DNA from: Candidatus Latescibacterota bacterium
GTDB lineage: Bacteria; Latescibacterota; UBA2968; UBA8231
DNA: 64,000 nt
Assembly: GCA_022819745.1 (NCBI GenBank)
Contig: JAJEGS010000001.1
Location: forward strand, 118,649 to 182,648
Direction of reading: 5' to 3'
In this document: positions 1 to 9,519 of the stretch, piece by piece
Layout: every line of letters starts with the position of its first letter
How positions within the stretch are numbered: position 1 is the stretch's first letter
Program-made: the position numbers and the translations under genes
The notes under the pieces: model-generated
What the model was told of the DNA's origin: nothing
Databases searched by the model: none
What the model saw: only the letters and a program-made list of their open reading frames with translations

Positions 1-243
1 ACGGTTACCGGTAACCGGCTTTTGGGCAATCTTCCCGGCACGAAGTATTACGACTACCTATACCTTGCTGCCGGCGGTTCATCTATCGGCGGAGACAGCG
101 GTGCACCCGTTTACACGACTCCAAATGCAACCGGCACGGTTGATATTGTTGGTGTCCTTGTTGGAGACTCTAACGATGGAATCCTATTCGCTTCTTGGAA
201 CGATGTAACCCAAGCACTCGACTTGAAACCCATCGGTGATTAG
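1..243 (+). CDS. Secreted trypsin-like serine protease, C-terminal part (5' truncated by window)
   Basis: The reading frame is open from the first base of the window and ends at TAG 241-243, so only about 80 C-terminal residues are visible. The core GGDSGAPVY is the catalytic-serine motif of S1/S2 chymotrypsin-fold proteases (GDSGGP variant with GAP), preceded by the usual small, glycine/serine-rich stretch. The catalytic His and Asp would lie upstream of the window. An in-frame TTG at 22 is only an internal leucine and not a start. Family level is fairly secure; substrate and true length are unknown. Confidence 0.7.
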   Translation, partial: TVTGNRLLGNLPGTKYYDYLYLAAGGSSIGGDSGAPVYTTPNATGTVDIVGVLVGDSNDGILFASWNDVTQALDLKPIGD

Positions 244-451
244 AGCGGAAGTCCTCCGTGCAGCACCCCTTTGGTTTCTGCCATTGCATAATTTGATTCA
301 GAAAATAAAAGACCTGTCCAGATTGATGGAGTGTAGCGGAAAGGATACAGGAATGGGCAGTTGGGGACAAAAGACTGAGACGAACGGCCTCGTTGACACT
401 GTTTGACGCCAACTCTTCCTTCGCTTGAGACCTTAACGAAGAGAGGAGAGC

Positions 452-3340
452 GTGAGACAAACCGATTGCGTCGTTCGTTTACTTTTTCTTCTACTGATCT
501 ATTCCGTCGCCCTAGCCCAGCCGACGGACTGGCGCTATTACGGCGGCGACGCGGGCAGCACTAAGTACTCGCCGCTCGCTCAAATCCACCGCGACAACTT
601 CGCCGACCTGCGCATCGTCTGGCGCTGGCGGCCCCCCGAGGCGGAAATTCTTGCAGAGCACAATGTCGATAGAAACTACTATCGCAGTACGCCGATAGTC
701 ATCAACGGCGTACTCTACGTCAGCTCGCCCTTTGGGACCGTCGCGGCCCTCGACGCGGCCACTGGCGAGGAGTTGTGGAATTTCGATCCCGAATCTTGGC
801 GCGACCAAGAGTGGTTCCCCAGCACCCACCGAGGCGTGGCCTATTGGGAAGAGGACGGAGCCAAGCGCGTGCTCTTCGGCACGACCGACGGCTATTTATA
901 CTCGCTCGACGCCGAAACCGGCCGGCCCGACCCAGCCTTCGGCGATAGCGGCCGCGTCGATCTGACCCAAGGCATGCGCCGAGAGGTGCCGCGCGGCGAG
1001 TATGTTTCGGTCTCGCCACCGATGATCTACGGCAGCTTGGCCATCGTCGGCTCGTCCATCCCCGACATTCGCGGTCGGCCCGTGCCCCGGCCTATGCCGC
1101 CGGGCGATGTGCGCGCCTTTGATGTGCGCACGGGCGAGCAAAAGTGGGTCTTCGAGACGATTCCGCAAGAGGGTACCTTCGGCAATGAGACTTGGGGCGC
1201 AGAGTCGTGGAAGGATTTTGGGGGTGCCAATGTGTGGTCGATGATGAGCCTCGATTCCGCGTTGGGCTATGTCTATCTGCCGGTTAGCACCCCGAGCAAT
1301 GACTTTTACGGTGGCGAGCGCCCCGGCGACAACCTCTTCGGCGACAGCATTGTCTGCCTCGACGCCCGGACTGGTGCTCGGGTCTGGCACTTCCAGATAG
1401 CCCATCACGGAGTTTGGGACTACGATCCGCCCGCCGCGCCGATTCTCGTCGATATCGAGGTTGACGGTAAGCCGATCAAAGCCGTAGTCCAGCTAACCAA
1501 ACAGGCCTTCTGCTTTGTCTTCGACCGGGTCACGGGCGCGCCCGTGTGGCCGATCATCGAAATGCCGATGCCCGCCTCGACCATTGTCGGCGAAGCGGTC
1601 TCCGAGACCCAGCCGATCCCCGTTTGGCCTCGGCCCTACGACCGCCAAGGCTTAAGTGTGGACGACCTGATCGACTTCACGCCCGAGCTGCGGCAAATGG
1701 CGATGGAGGCGATTGAAGGGCATAGCTACGGCTCCTTGTATGCACCGCCGGCAGAAAAGGGAACGGTTTTCGTGCCGGGTCTCCTAGGTGGCTCAGACTG
1801 GTCGGGCGGTGCCGTGAATCCGGCGACGGGCGTCCTCTACGTGCCTTCCAAGACGATGCCCTATCTAGTAACGCTGCGCCCGACCGACGATGACGAGGCT
1901 TCTTCGGCTTATATTGGCGTCTTCACCCACAACTTCACCGCCGCGCAGAACCTGCCGCTGCTCAAGCCGCCCTACGGTCGCCTCACCGCCATTGATCTCA
2001 ACACGGGTCAGCATCTGTGGATGCGGCCGATGGGGCGCGGCCCGGTTGACCATCCCCTGCTGCGCGACCTCGAAATTAAAGAAGATTTGGGATGGCCCTC
2101 GCGGACCTTTCCGTTGCTGACCCCGACGCTGCTGCTGACGGCGACCGAAGACCCACGCGATGGCCAATTCGGCCCGGCGGCCGGTCAAGGATACTTCGTC
2201 GATCGCGAGGCGTATTTGCGAGCCTTTGACCCGGCGACGGGCGAATTAGTAGGCCAAGTCGAGTTGCCGGGCAATGCGTATGCTAGCCCGGCCGTTTACC
2301 AAGCAGACGGCCGCCAATACGTAGTCTTGTCGTTGGGTGACTCCTATCGGCCGAGCGAACTGGTAGCCTTGGCCATTCCGCGCCCAGGCGAGGCCATCCC
2401 CGAGCAGGGCAAGAATCGCAAAGACGCCGACCACAAGGCGTTCTACGAGGCCATGGCGGCACTCGACGCGGGCGATAGCGAGCAGTTAAGCAAGCTCCTC
2501 AAAAAGCACGCAGGGTTGGTGAGGGCGCGCGGCTTTCTGGATGAGTGGTACGAGTTCCCCAACTTGCGCGGTGCCACGCTCTTGCACCTGACGGCCGGCG
2601 CACCGCTGCGCGCGGCCTTGCCCGATAATGCCGTGGGCTTGGCTGAGGTCCTGATCAACGCGGGTGCTGACCCCAATGCAGCGACGCTCGATTCGGCGAC
2701 TACGGCAGAGCTTGCGGCTACTGCTGTTCAACTTGAATGGGCCGGGGTTAAGGGCGACCTGCTCGCGCTGCTATACGAGAAGGGTGCCGACCCAAACCGC
2801 AACAACGGCAAGCTACTGCACGACCTGCTAATCAGCCGCGAAAGAGAGCTAGCCGAGGTACTCCTCAGCTCTGGGGCCGAGGTCGATTTGCGCTTTGCCG
2901 CTGGACTCAATCGCACGGACTTAATGGCCAGCTTTTTCAAAGACGGTACCCCGACGCCGGAGGCCAATCGCCTCTATCGCACTAATCCCGACACCGTCCT
3001 CACTGGCCAACAGGTCGTAGATGAGGCACTGCACTACGCAGTGTACAGCGGCGGTCGGGAGGCCATTGACTTCCTGTTAGAGCGCGGTGCCAATATCGAC
3101 GCTTTAGTCGGATTTTTCTGGGAGTGGGACTGGGGCAGCACGGCCTTGCACAAGGCCGTGGATACCGAAGATGTGGAATTGATTCGCTATTTGCTAGAAA
3201 AGGGCGCAGACACGACAATTGGAGACGCCCGCTGGGGTGAGACAGCCTATGACTGGGCAGGCTACTACGACAACGACGCCATGCGCAAGACCATCGGCGC
3301 ACATGACGCGGCGGCTAAGGAAAAAGAAAAATCCCCTTAA
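452..3340 (+). CDS. Secreted PQQ-dependent dehydrogenase fused to C-terminal ankyrin repeats (copy 1)
   Basis: 962 aa with a GTG start, preceded by a purine-rich ribosome-binding site (GAGAGGAGAG). Residues 1-22 look like a signal peptide ending ALAQ, so the protein is probably periplasmic. Residues ~25-650 match membrane-type glucose/quinoprotein dehydrogenases: WRYYGGDAGSTKYSP near the N terminus, HHGVWDYDPP, LTKQAFCFVFDRVTG and repeated propeller blades of the form 'ALDAATGEELW'. Residues ~660-950 carry ankyrin repeats (AGADPNAA, KGADPNRN, RGANIDAL, TALHKAVDT...LLEKGADTT). No CxxCH heme motif is present, so electrons cannot pass to a built-in cytochrome c domain as in many quinoproteins. 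First of three tandem paralogues, 13 bp upstream of the next start. Substrate (sugar or alcohol) not predictable. Confidence 0.85.
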   Translation: MRQTDCVVRLLFLLLIYSVALAQPTDWRYYGGDAGSTKYSPLAQIHRDNFADLRIVWRWRPPEAEILAEHNVDRNYYRSTPIVINGVLYVSSPFGTVAALDAATGEELWNFDPESWRDQEWFPSTHRGVAYWEEDGAKRVLFGTTDGYLYSLDAETGRPDPAFGDSGRVDLTQGMRREVPRGEYVSVSPPMIYGSLAIVGSSIPDIRGRPVPRPMPPGDVRAFDVRTGEQKWVFETIPQEGTFGNETWGAESWKDFGGANVWSMMSLDSALGYVYLPVSTPSNDFYGGERPGDNLFGDSIVCLDARTGARVWHFQIAHHGVWDYDPPAAPILVDIEVDGKPIKAVVQLTKQAFCFVFDRVTGAPVWPIIEMPMPASTIVGEAVSETQPIPVWPRPYDRQGLSVDDLIDFTPELRQMAMEAIEGHSYGSLYAPPAEKGTVFVPGLLGGSDWSGGAVNPATGVLYVPSKTMPYLVTLRPTDDDEASSAYIGVFTHNFTAAQNLPLLKPPYGRLTAIDLNTGQHLWMRPMGRGPVDHPLLRDLEIKEDLGWPSRTFPLLTPTLLLTATEDPRDGQFGPAAGQGYFVDREAYLRAFDPATGELVGQVELPGNAYASPAVYQADGRQYVVLSLGDSYRPSELVALAIPRPGEAIPEQGKNRKDADHKAFYEAMAALDAGDSEQLSKLLKKHAGLVRARGFLDEWYEFPNLRGATLLHLTAGAPLRAALPDNAVGLAEVLINAGADPNAATLDSATTAELAATAVQLEWAGVKGDLLALLYEKGADPNRNNGKLLHDLLISRERELAEVLLSSGAEVDLRFAAGLNRTDLMASFFKDGTPTPEANRLYRTNPDTVLTGQQVVDEALHYAVYSGGREAIDFLLERGANIDALVGFFWEWDWGSTALHKAVDTEDVELIRYLLEKGADTTIGDARWGETAYDWAGYYDNDAMRKTIGAHDAAAKEKEKSP

Positions 3341-3353
3341 TAAAGGAGAAGGC

Positions 3354-6275
3354 ATGAACAAACGAGCCTCTGTGACCTTGTTGGTATCGTTTTCGCTCTC
3401 ACTCGCGGCATTTGCCAACGAAGTCGATTGGCCGTACTACGGGGCCGACCAAGGCGGCACCCGCTACACTCCGGCGGACCAGATCAATCGCGACAATTTT
3501 GATCAGTTGCGCGTGGTCTGGCGCTACCGCCCTCCCGATCAGCAGATCTACGAGACGGCTGGCCCCAACCCGGTGGGACGCAATCTCTACTTCGACAACA
3601 ACCGCGGCACGCCATTGGCCGTCAACGGCGTGCTCTACTATGCCTCGCCCTTCAATATTCTCGTGGCTCTCGACGCCCAAAGCGGCGAGGAACTGTGGAC
3701 CTTTGACCCAGAGGCTTGGCGGATAAACTTCCGCTTCTTAGGTAACGTGCGCGGAGTTAGCTATTGGACCGATGGTGAGGTCGAGCGGGTGTTTATGGCG
3801 ACATCGACTTCCCATTTGTATTCCATCGACGCCAAGACCGGCCTGCCCGATCCGGACTTCGGCGAGGGCGGGCGCGTCGATTTGGGGGCTTCGCTGCGCC
3901 GGCCGCTGAGCGACGAGGATCGCTGGAACTACGGAATCACGTCCCCGCCCGTGGTCTGCCGCAACGTGGTCGCCGTTGGCTCGGCTATGGGCGACTGGCG
4001 CTTCCAGCCGCCGCCCGAGTACACCCCTCCCGGCGATGTGCAGGCCTTCGATGTGCGCACCGGCGAGAAGGTGTGGGAATTCCACACCATTCCTTTAGAG
4101 GGCGAATACGGCAACGAGACGTGGGAAAGCGAGGCGTGGAAAAAGTACGGCGCGGCCAATGTGTGGGCGACGATGACGGCCGACGAGGAGTTGGGCAACT
4201 TCTACCTGCCGGTGAGTACGGCCAGCCACGATTACTACGGCGGCGAGCGCCCCGGCGACAACCTGTTCAGCGAGTCGGTCGTCTGTCTAAAGGCCGAGAC
4301 CGGCGAACGGGTGTGGCACTATCAGCTCGTCCATCACGGCCTGTGGGACTACGATCCGCCGGCTGTTCCCCTGCTATTGGACGTGGTCGTCGGTGGCCAA
4401 GAGCGCAAGATCGTCGCCCAGCTTACTAAACAGGCCTTCTGTTTTGTCTTTGACCGCGTGACCGGCGAGCCGATCTGGCCGATCGAGGAAAGGCCGGTGC
4501 CGCAATCGCAAGTGCCGAGCGAGAGGATCTCGCCGACGCAGCCCTTTCCGACCAAGCCAGCGGCCTTTGAGCGCCAAGGCATCAGCGAGGACGACCTGAT
4601 CGACTTTACGCCTGAGTTACGCGAGGAGGCCAAGGCCATTCTCGCCGAATACGACTACGGCCCGCTCTACACGCCGCCGACCGAGAAGGGCGTTTTGTCG
4701 GTTCCCGGTCAATGGGGCGGTGCCGACTGGGCGGGCGGCGCAGCCGATCCGCGCACGGGCGTGCTCTACGTGCCGTCGCACATGGCCATTACCACCGTGC
4801 GGTTGAATCCGGTAGAGGACCCGGAGGCGCACTCGGCGTTTTCTGCTAGCAACGAATTGCACGTCCTCGGCCCTCGGGGTCTGCCGCTGGTCAAGCCCCC
4901 GTACGGCAGCATCACGGCGATTGATCTCAACAGCGGCGAACATCTGTGGCGGACGACGGTGGGCAAGGGGCCGGTCGATCATCCAGCGCTCAAGGGCCTC
5001 GACCTGCCGGATATGGGCTGGGACAACCGCACCTTTGTCTTGGCCACGCCCAATCTCTTGTTGGCCACTTCGCAGGACCCACACGGCCTCGCCGAGGCCG
5101 GCGAGGATTACTTCGTCGATCGCGACGCGTATCTGCGGGCGTACGAGTTAGCTTCGGGTGAAGAGATCGGTCGCGTCGGATTGCCCAGCAATGCCTACGG
5201 CGCGCCGATGAGCTATACGGCTGGTGGCCGTCAGTACGTGGTCGTGCCGCTGGGCAACTATCTAGGTGAATCGGGTCGCCCGCCCGAATTGGTCGCCTTG
5301 GCCATTCCACACGAGGGAGAAGAACTGCCGCCCCAAGGCCGCGACCGAGGCGATGCCGACCACAAAGCCTTTTACGAGGCGGTAAAAGCCATCGACGCCG
5401 GCGACACCGAGGCCCTCCAGAAACTACTTGCTGAATACCCCAAGCTAGCGACGGCGCGCGGCTATTTCGACGAGTATTACGAATACCCATACTTTCGCAG
5501 GGCGACGCTCTTGCACCATCTCGCTGGCGAGCCGCAACGAGTGCCGCTGCCCGAAAACGCGGTTGAACTAGCCGCTGTCCTGCTTTCAGCAGGTGCTGAC
5601 CCCAACGCCGCGACGCTGGATTCGGTTGCTGTGCTGGACTTGGTGATAAGCAGTGCCCAGCTCGGTTGGGCTGGGAGCAAGGCCGAGATGGTTCAGTTCT
5701 TGGCCGCCGAGGGCGCGGACTTAGAGCGCAACCGAGGTCGGGCGCTGTGGGACGCGCTTATCGAGGAAGACTTGGCGCTAGCTCGCATGTTGATCGCGGC
5801 GGGTGCGCCCGTGGATTTGCGCTTTGCCGCTGGGGTCAACCGCGTTGATCTGATGGCGGAATTCTTCGACTCGGGGGGCGAGTTGAAAGAGGGAACGGGC
5901 CACCTCTATCACCCGAATCCAGACACCGTGCTCACCGCCGAGCAGATTATGGCGGAAGCACTTAACTTTGCGGCCTATAGTGGCGCGTTGGAAGCGGCGG
6001 AGTTTTTGCTGGATCGCGGTGCGGATATCGACGGCTTAGCCGGTGAGTTTCACCGTTTCGACCACGGCAGTACGCCTCTGCACAAAACCGTCATGACCAA
6101 CCAGCTAAAGATGGCCCAGTTGCTTTTGGCGCGGGGCGCGAACTCGCTCGTGGGAGATCGGGCCTATGACACCACGCCTTATGGGTGGACCTACTATTTG
6201 GAGACTTCTAAGGCCCTCGACGAGCTGCTCAAAGAACACCATGAGGCCGCCGTAGAGAAGGCGGGTACTCGCTAG
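3354..6275 (+). CDS. Secreted PQQ-dependent dehydrogenase/ankyrin fusion (copy 2)
   Basis: 973 aa. The frame is open further upstream (from 3219), but the ATG at 3354 has a strong AAAGGAGAA site and begins a clear signal peptide (MNKRASVTLLVSFSLSLAAFA), so it is the chosen start. Same plan as the previous gene: quinoprotein propeller to ~residue 640 (WPYYGADQGGTRYTPADQ, HHGLWDYDPPAVP, LTKQAFCFVFDRVTGEPIWP), a short DADHKAFYEAVKAIDAGD linker, then ankyrin repeats to residue ~960. No heme-binding CxxCH. It is much closer to copy 3 than to copy 1, with a 116-bp stretch identical to copy 3. Probably cotranscribed with copy 1. Confidence 0.85.
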   Translation: MNKRASVTLLVSFSLSLAAFANEVDWPYYGADQGGTRYTPADQINRDNFDQLRVVWRYRPPDQQIYETAGPNPVGRNLYFDNNRGTPLAVNGVLYYASPFNILVALDAQSGEELWTFDPEAWRINFRFLGNVRGVSYWTDGEVERVFMATSTSHLYSIDAKTGLPDPDFGEGGRVDLGASLRRPLSDEDRWNYGITSPPVVCRNVVAVGSAMGDWRFQPPPEYTPPGDVQAFDVRTGEKVWEFHTIPLEGEYGNETWESEAWKKYGAANVWATMTADEELGNFYLPVSTASHDYYGGERPGDNLFSESVVCLKAETGERVWHYQLVHHGLWDYDPPAVPLLLDVVVGGQERKIVAQLTKQAFCFVFDRVTGEPIWPIEERPVPQSQVPSERISPTQPFPTKPAAFERQGISEDDLIDFTPELREEAKAILAEYDYGPLYTPPTEKGVLSVPGQWGGADWAGGAADPRTGVLYVPSHMAITTVRLNPVEDPEAHSAFSASNELHVLGPRGLPLVKPPYGSITAIDLNSGEHLWRTTVGKGPVDHPALKGLDLPDMGWDNRTFVLATPNLLLATSQDPHGLAEAGEDYFVDRDAYLRAYELASGEEIGRVGLPSNAYGAPMSYTAGGRQYVVVPLGNYLGESGRPPELVALAIPHEGEELPPQGRDRGDADHKAFYEAVKAIDAGDTEALQKLLAEYPKLATARGYFDEYYEYPYFRRATLLHHLAGEPQRVPLPENAVELAAVLLSAGADPNAATLDSVAVLDLVISSAQLGWAGSKAEMVQFLAAEGADLERNRGRALWDALIEEDLALARMLIAAGAPVDLRFAAGVNRVDLMAEFFDSGGELKEGTGHLYHPNPDTVLTAEQIMAEALNFAAYSGALEAAEFLLDRGADIDGLAGEFHRFDHGSTPLHKTVMTNQLKMAQLLLARGANSLVGDRAYDTTPYGWTYYLETSKALDELLKEHHEAAVEKAGTR

Positions 6276-6374
6276 GGTGCCGAGCAATTTCGTCGAGCGG
6301 CCCAACCTCTACATGCGCGGGAATGAATTACGGCAATAGGGTGTCTAATTAGCCGTAGTGTCTCGCAAACCTTT

Positions 6375-6452
6375 TGGTGCTACGCCAACGACGCCATGCG
6401 CGAAGTCCTCAAAGCGGCATCGATTACGGAAAAGGAGAATTCCAATGGTTAA
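6375..6452 (+). pseudogene. Remnant of the 3' end of another PQQ/ankyrin gene copy
   Basis: Between copies 2 and 3 one frame reads WCYANDAMREVLKAASITEKE and stops at TAA 6450-6452, overlapping the start of copy 3. The core YANDAMR corresponds to YDNDAMRK at the C terminus of copy 1 (YYDNDAMRKTIGAHDAA), not to the ends of copies 2 or 3. It is read as the tail of a lost fourth copy, left when the tandem array expanded or contracted. The match is short, so this is an inference. Confidence 0.45.
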
Positions 6453-9400
6453 ACGCACCTGCCGGACCTTAGCGATCGCATTGTCGCTTTCGCTTGCGTT
6501 TGGGGTGTTTGCCGACGATGTCGATTGGCCGTATTACGGTGGCGACCAGGGCGGCAAACGCTACACTCCAGCGGATCAGATCAATCGCGATAACTTCGAC
6601 CAGTTGCGCGTTATCTGGCGCTACCGGCCCCGCGATGTGCAGATTTACGAGGCGGCGAGAGCCAGAGCTAGAGCTAACCGAAGCGAGGAACGGGGGCGTG
6701 GTCGGGGCGGCTGGCGACGCGGTGGTCCCCGCTTCGACAACAATCGCGGCACGCCGCTGGCCGTCAATGGCGTCCTCTACTACGGCTCGCCATACAACGT
6801 CCTCTCGGCTGTTGACGGCCAAAGCGGTGAGGAATTGTGGGCGTTCGACCCGGAGTCTTGGAAGGCCAGTTCCACTTTCGGGGGCAATTCGCGCGGGGTG
6901 AGTTATTGGACCGATGGACAGGTCGAGCGGGTGTTTTTGGCAACATCAACCGCCTATCTGTATTCTATCGACGCCAAGACCGGCCTGCCCGACCCTAACT
7001 TTGGCGAAGACGGCCGCGTCGATTTGGGGGCCTTGCTGCGCCGGCCGCTGAATGAAGAAGAGCGCAGGAGTTACGGAGTCACGTCCCCGCCCGTAGTCTG
7101 CCGCGGCGTGGTCGCCGTTGGCTCGGCGATCATGGATGCGAACTTCAGGCCGCCGCCCGAATACATGCCCCCGGGTGATGTGCAGGCCTTCGACGCCCGC
7201 ACCGGCGAGAAGGTGTGGGAATTCCACACGATCCCGCAGGAAGGCGAATACGGCAACGAGACGTGGGAAAACGATTCGTGGAAGACCTACGGCGCGGCCA
7301 ATGTTTGGGCGACGATGACGGCCGACGAGGAGTTGGGCAACTTCTACCTGCCGGTGAGTACGGCCAGCCACGATTACTACGGCGGCGAGCGCCCCGGCGA
7401 CAACCTGTTCAGCGAGTCGGTGGTGTGTCTAAAGGCCGAGACCGGCGAGCGGGTGTGGCACTATCAATTGGTCCACCACGGTCTATGGGATTATGACCCG
7501 GCGGCCGTCCCTCTGCTGTTGGACGTGGTCGTGGATGGCCAACCGCGCAAGATCGTTGCCCAGCTTACGAAACAGGCTTTTTGTTTTGTGTTTGATCGCG
7601 AGACGGGCGAGCCGATCTGGCCGATCGAGGAAAAGCCGGTTCCGCAATCGCAAGTTATAGGCGAAAAGACCTCGCCGACGCAGCCTTTTCCGACCAAACC
7701 AGCGGCCTTTGAGCGCCAAGGTCTCACTGAAGACGATCTGATTGACTTTACGCCTGAGCTGCGCGAGGAAGCCAAGGCCATTCTCGCCCGGTACGACTAC
7801 GGCCCGTTGTACACGCCACCGACCGAGAAGGGCGTCTTATCGGTTCCGGGTCAGGTCGGCGGTGCCGACTGGGCTGGGGGCGCAGCGGATCCGCGCACGG
7901 GCGTGTTGTACGTGCCGTCGCACATGATCATCACCAACGTGGAGCTGCGGCCGGTGCGCGACCTAGATGCCTCTTCGGCATTTTCTGCCCGCGCCGGTCG
8001 GCAGATCCACGGTCCTCGGGGCCTGCCGCTGGTCAAGCCCCCGTACGGCAGCATCACCGCCATTGACCTCAACAGCGGCGAGCACCTGTGGCGGACCGCG
8101 GTGGGCGAAGGCCCGGTCAATCACCCGGCGCTCAAGGGTCTCGACTTGCCGGATATGGGCTGGGACAACCGCACCTTTGTCCTAGCCACGCCCAATCTCC
8201 TGTTGGCTACCTCGCAGGACCCGCACGACCTAGCCGATGCTGGCGAGGATTACTTCGTCGATCGCGACGCGTATCTGCGAGCGTACGATTTGGCATCGGG
8301 CGAGGAGATTGGTCGCGTCGAATTGCCCAGTAATGCCTACGGTGCGCCGATGAGTTATACGGTTGGCGACCGCCAATACGTGGTCGTCCCCGTGGGCAGC
8401 TCTGGGCGACCGCCCGAGTTGGTGGCGTTGGCCATTCCGCACGAGGGCGAGCAGTTGCCGCCCCAAGGCCGCGACCGCAGCGACGCCGACCACGACGCCT
8501 TTTACGAGGCCGTAGAAGCCATTGATGCCGGAGACAGCGAGACGCTCCAGCAACTGCTCGCCGAGTACCCCGAGCTAGCGACGGCGCGCGGCTATTTCGA
8601 CGAGTACTACGAATACCCGTCCTTTCGCGGGGCCACGCTTTTGCACCACCTCGCCGGCGAGCCGCAACGAGTGCCGCTACCTGAAAACGCGGTTGCACTA
8701 GCCCAGGCCCTGATCTCAGCAGGTGCTGACCCCAACGCCGCCACGTACGACTCGATCAGCGTGCTGGATATGTTCATAGAAAGCGATCAGCTCGAATGGG
8801 CCGAGAGCAAGCCCGAAATGATCCGACTCTTGGTGACCAACGGCGTGGATGTGAACCGCAACCGAGGGCAAATTTTATGGGACGCGCTTAGGGAGAGGGA
8901 TCTAGAGTTGGCGAGCATGTTGGTCGCCGAGGGGGCGGCCGTGGATTTGCGCTTTGCCGCCGCGGTCAACCGCGTCGATTTAATGGCCGAGTTCTTCGAC
9001 TCTGAAGGCCAGCTAAAAGAGGGGATCAGCCATCTATATCACCCCGACCCGGATACCGTGCTCACCGCCGAGCAGATTATGGTGGAAGCACTCAATTTTG
9101 CGGCCTACTGCGGGGCGCTGGAAGCGGCGGAATTTTTGCTGGATCGCGGCGCGGACGTCAACGGGTATGCCAGCGGATTTAGCCGGTTCGACCGCGGTAG
9201 TACGCCCCTGCACAAAACCGTCATGGCCGACCAGCTAGAGATAGCCCAGTTGCTCTTGGCGCGGGGTGCTGACCCCCTGTTGGGGGATCGGCGTTTTGAC
9301 GTCGCGCCTTATAGGTGGGCCAACTTCATGGATACCTCTGAGGCTCTCGAAGAGTTGCTCAGAGAATACCATGAGGCCGCCTCCGGGGAGACAGACGCAG

Positions 9401-9456
9401 ACTCCAGCGCCGCTCCTCCGTGGATGCGCCGGAGGAACCGCGGGGGAGGGCGATAA
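6445..9456 (+). CDS. Secreted PQQ-dependent dehydrogenase/ankyrin fusion (copy 3)
   Basis: 1003 aa from ATG 6445, which has a good AAAGGAGAA site and starts a signal peptide (MVKRTCRTLAIALSLSLAFGVFA); the frame is open from 6358, but the upstream part is remnant DNA. Propeller motifs as in copy 2 (WPYYGGDQGGKRYTPADQ, HHGLWDYDPAAVP, LTKQAFCFVFDRETGEPIWP) and ankyrin repeats from ~residue 690. It differs from its siblings by a basic Arg/Gly-rich insertion around residues 70-95 (ARARARANRSEERGRGRGG) and an Arg-rich C terminus (PPWMRRRNRGGGR). No CxxCH. Both basic segments are low-complexity and their role is unknown. Confidence 0.85.
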   Translation: MVKRTCRTLAIALSLSLAFGVFADDVDWPYYGGDQGGKRYTPADQINRDNFDQLRVIWRYRPRDVQIYEAARARARANRSEERGRGRGGWRRGGPRFDNNRGTPLAVNGVLYYGSPYNVLSAVDGQSGEELWAFDPESWKASSTFGGNSRGVSYWTDGQVERVFLATSTAYLYSIDAKTGLPDPNFGEDGRVDLGALLRRPLNEEERRSYGVTSPPVVCRGVVAVGSAIMDANFRPPPEYMPPGDVQAFDARTGEKVWEFHTIPQEGEYGNETWENDSWKTYGAANVWATMTADEELGNFYLPVSTASHDYYGGERPGDNLFSESVVCLKAETGERVWHYQLVHHGLWDYDPAAVPLLLDVVVDGQPRKIVAQLTKQAFCFVFDRETGEPIWPIEEKPVPQSQVIGEKTSPTQPFPTKPAAFERQGLTEDDLIDFTPELREEAKAILARYDYGPLYTPPTEKGVLSVPGQVGGADWAGGAADPRTGVLYVPSHMIITNVELRPVRDLDASSAFSARAGRQIHGPRGLPLVKPPYGSITAIDLNSGEHLWRTAVGEGPVNHPALKGLDLPDMGWDNRTFVLATPNLLLATSQDPHDLADAGEDYFVDRDAYLRAYDLASGEEIGRVELPSNAYGAPMSYTVGDRQYVVVPVGSSGRPPELVALAIPHEGEQLPPQGRDRSDADHDAFYEAVEAIDAGDSETLQQLLAEYPELATARGYFDEYYEYPSFRGATLLHHLAGEPQRVPLPENAVALAQALISAGADPNAATYDSISVLDMFIESDQLEWAESKPEMIRLLVTNGVDVNRNRGQILWDALRERDLELASMLVAEGAAVDLRFAAAVNRVDLMAEFFDSEGQLKEGISHLYHPDPDTVLTAEQIMVEALNFAAYCGALEAAEFLLDRGADVNGYASGFSRFDRGSTPLHKTVMADQLEIAQLLLARGADPLLGDRRFDVAPYRWANFMDTSEALEELLREYHEAASGETDADSSAAPPWMRRRNRGGGR

Positions 9457-9519
9457 AAACGCATAGAAACATCGCACGGCCTGTTGTGGACATTCTCTAC
9501 CGCTAAAAGATGGAGCATC

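Noticed and set aside
3219..3353. Longer N terminus for the second PQQ/ankyrin gene
   Set aside because: The segment overlaps the end of copy 1 in another frame and lacks a ribosome-binding site; ATG 3354 has both a strong site and a signal peptide.
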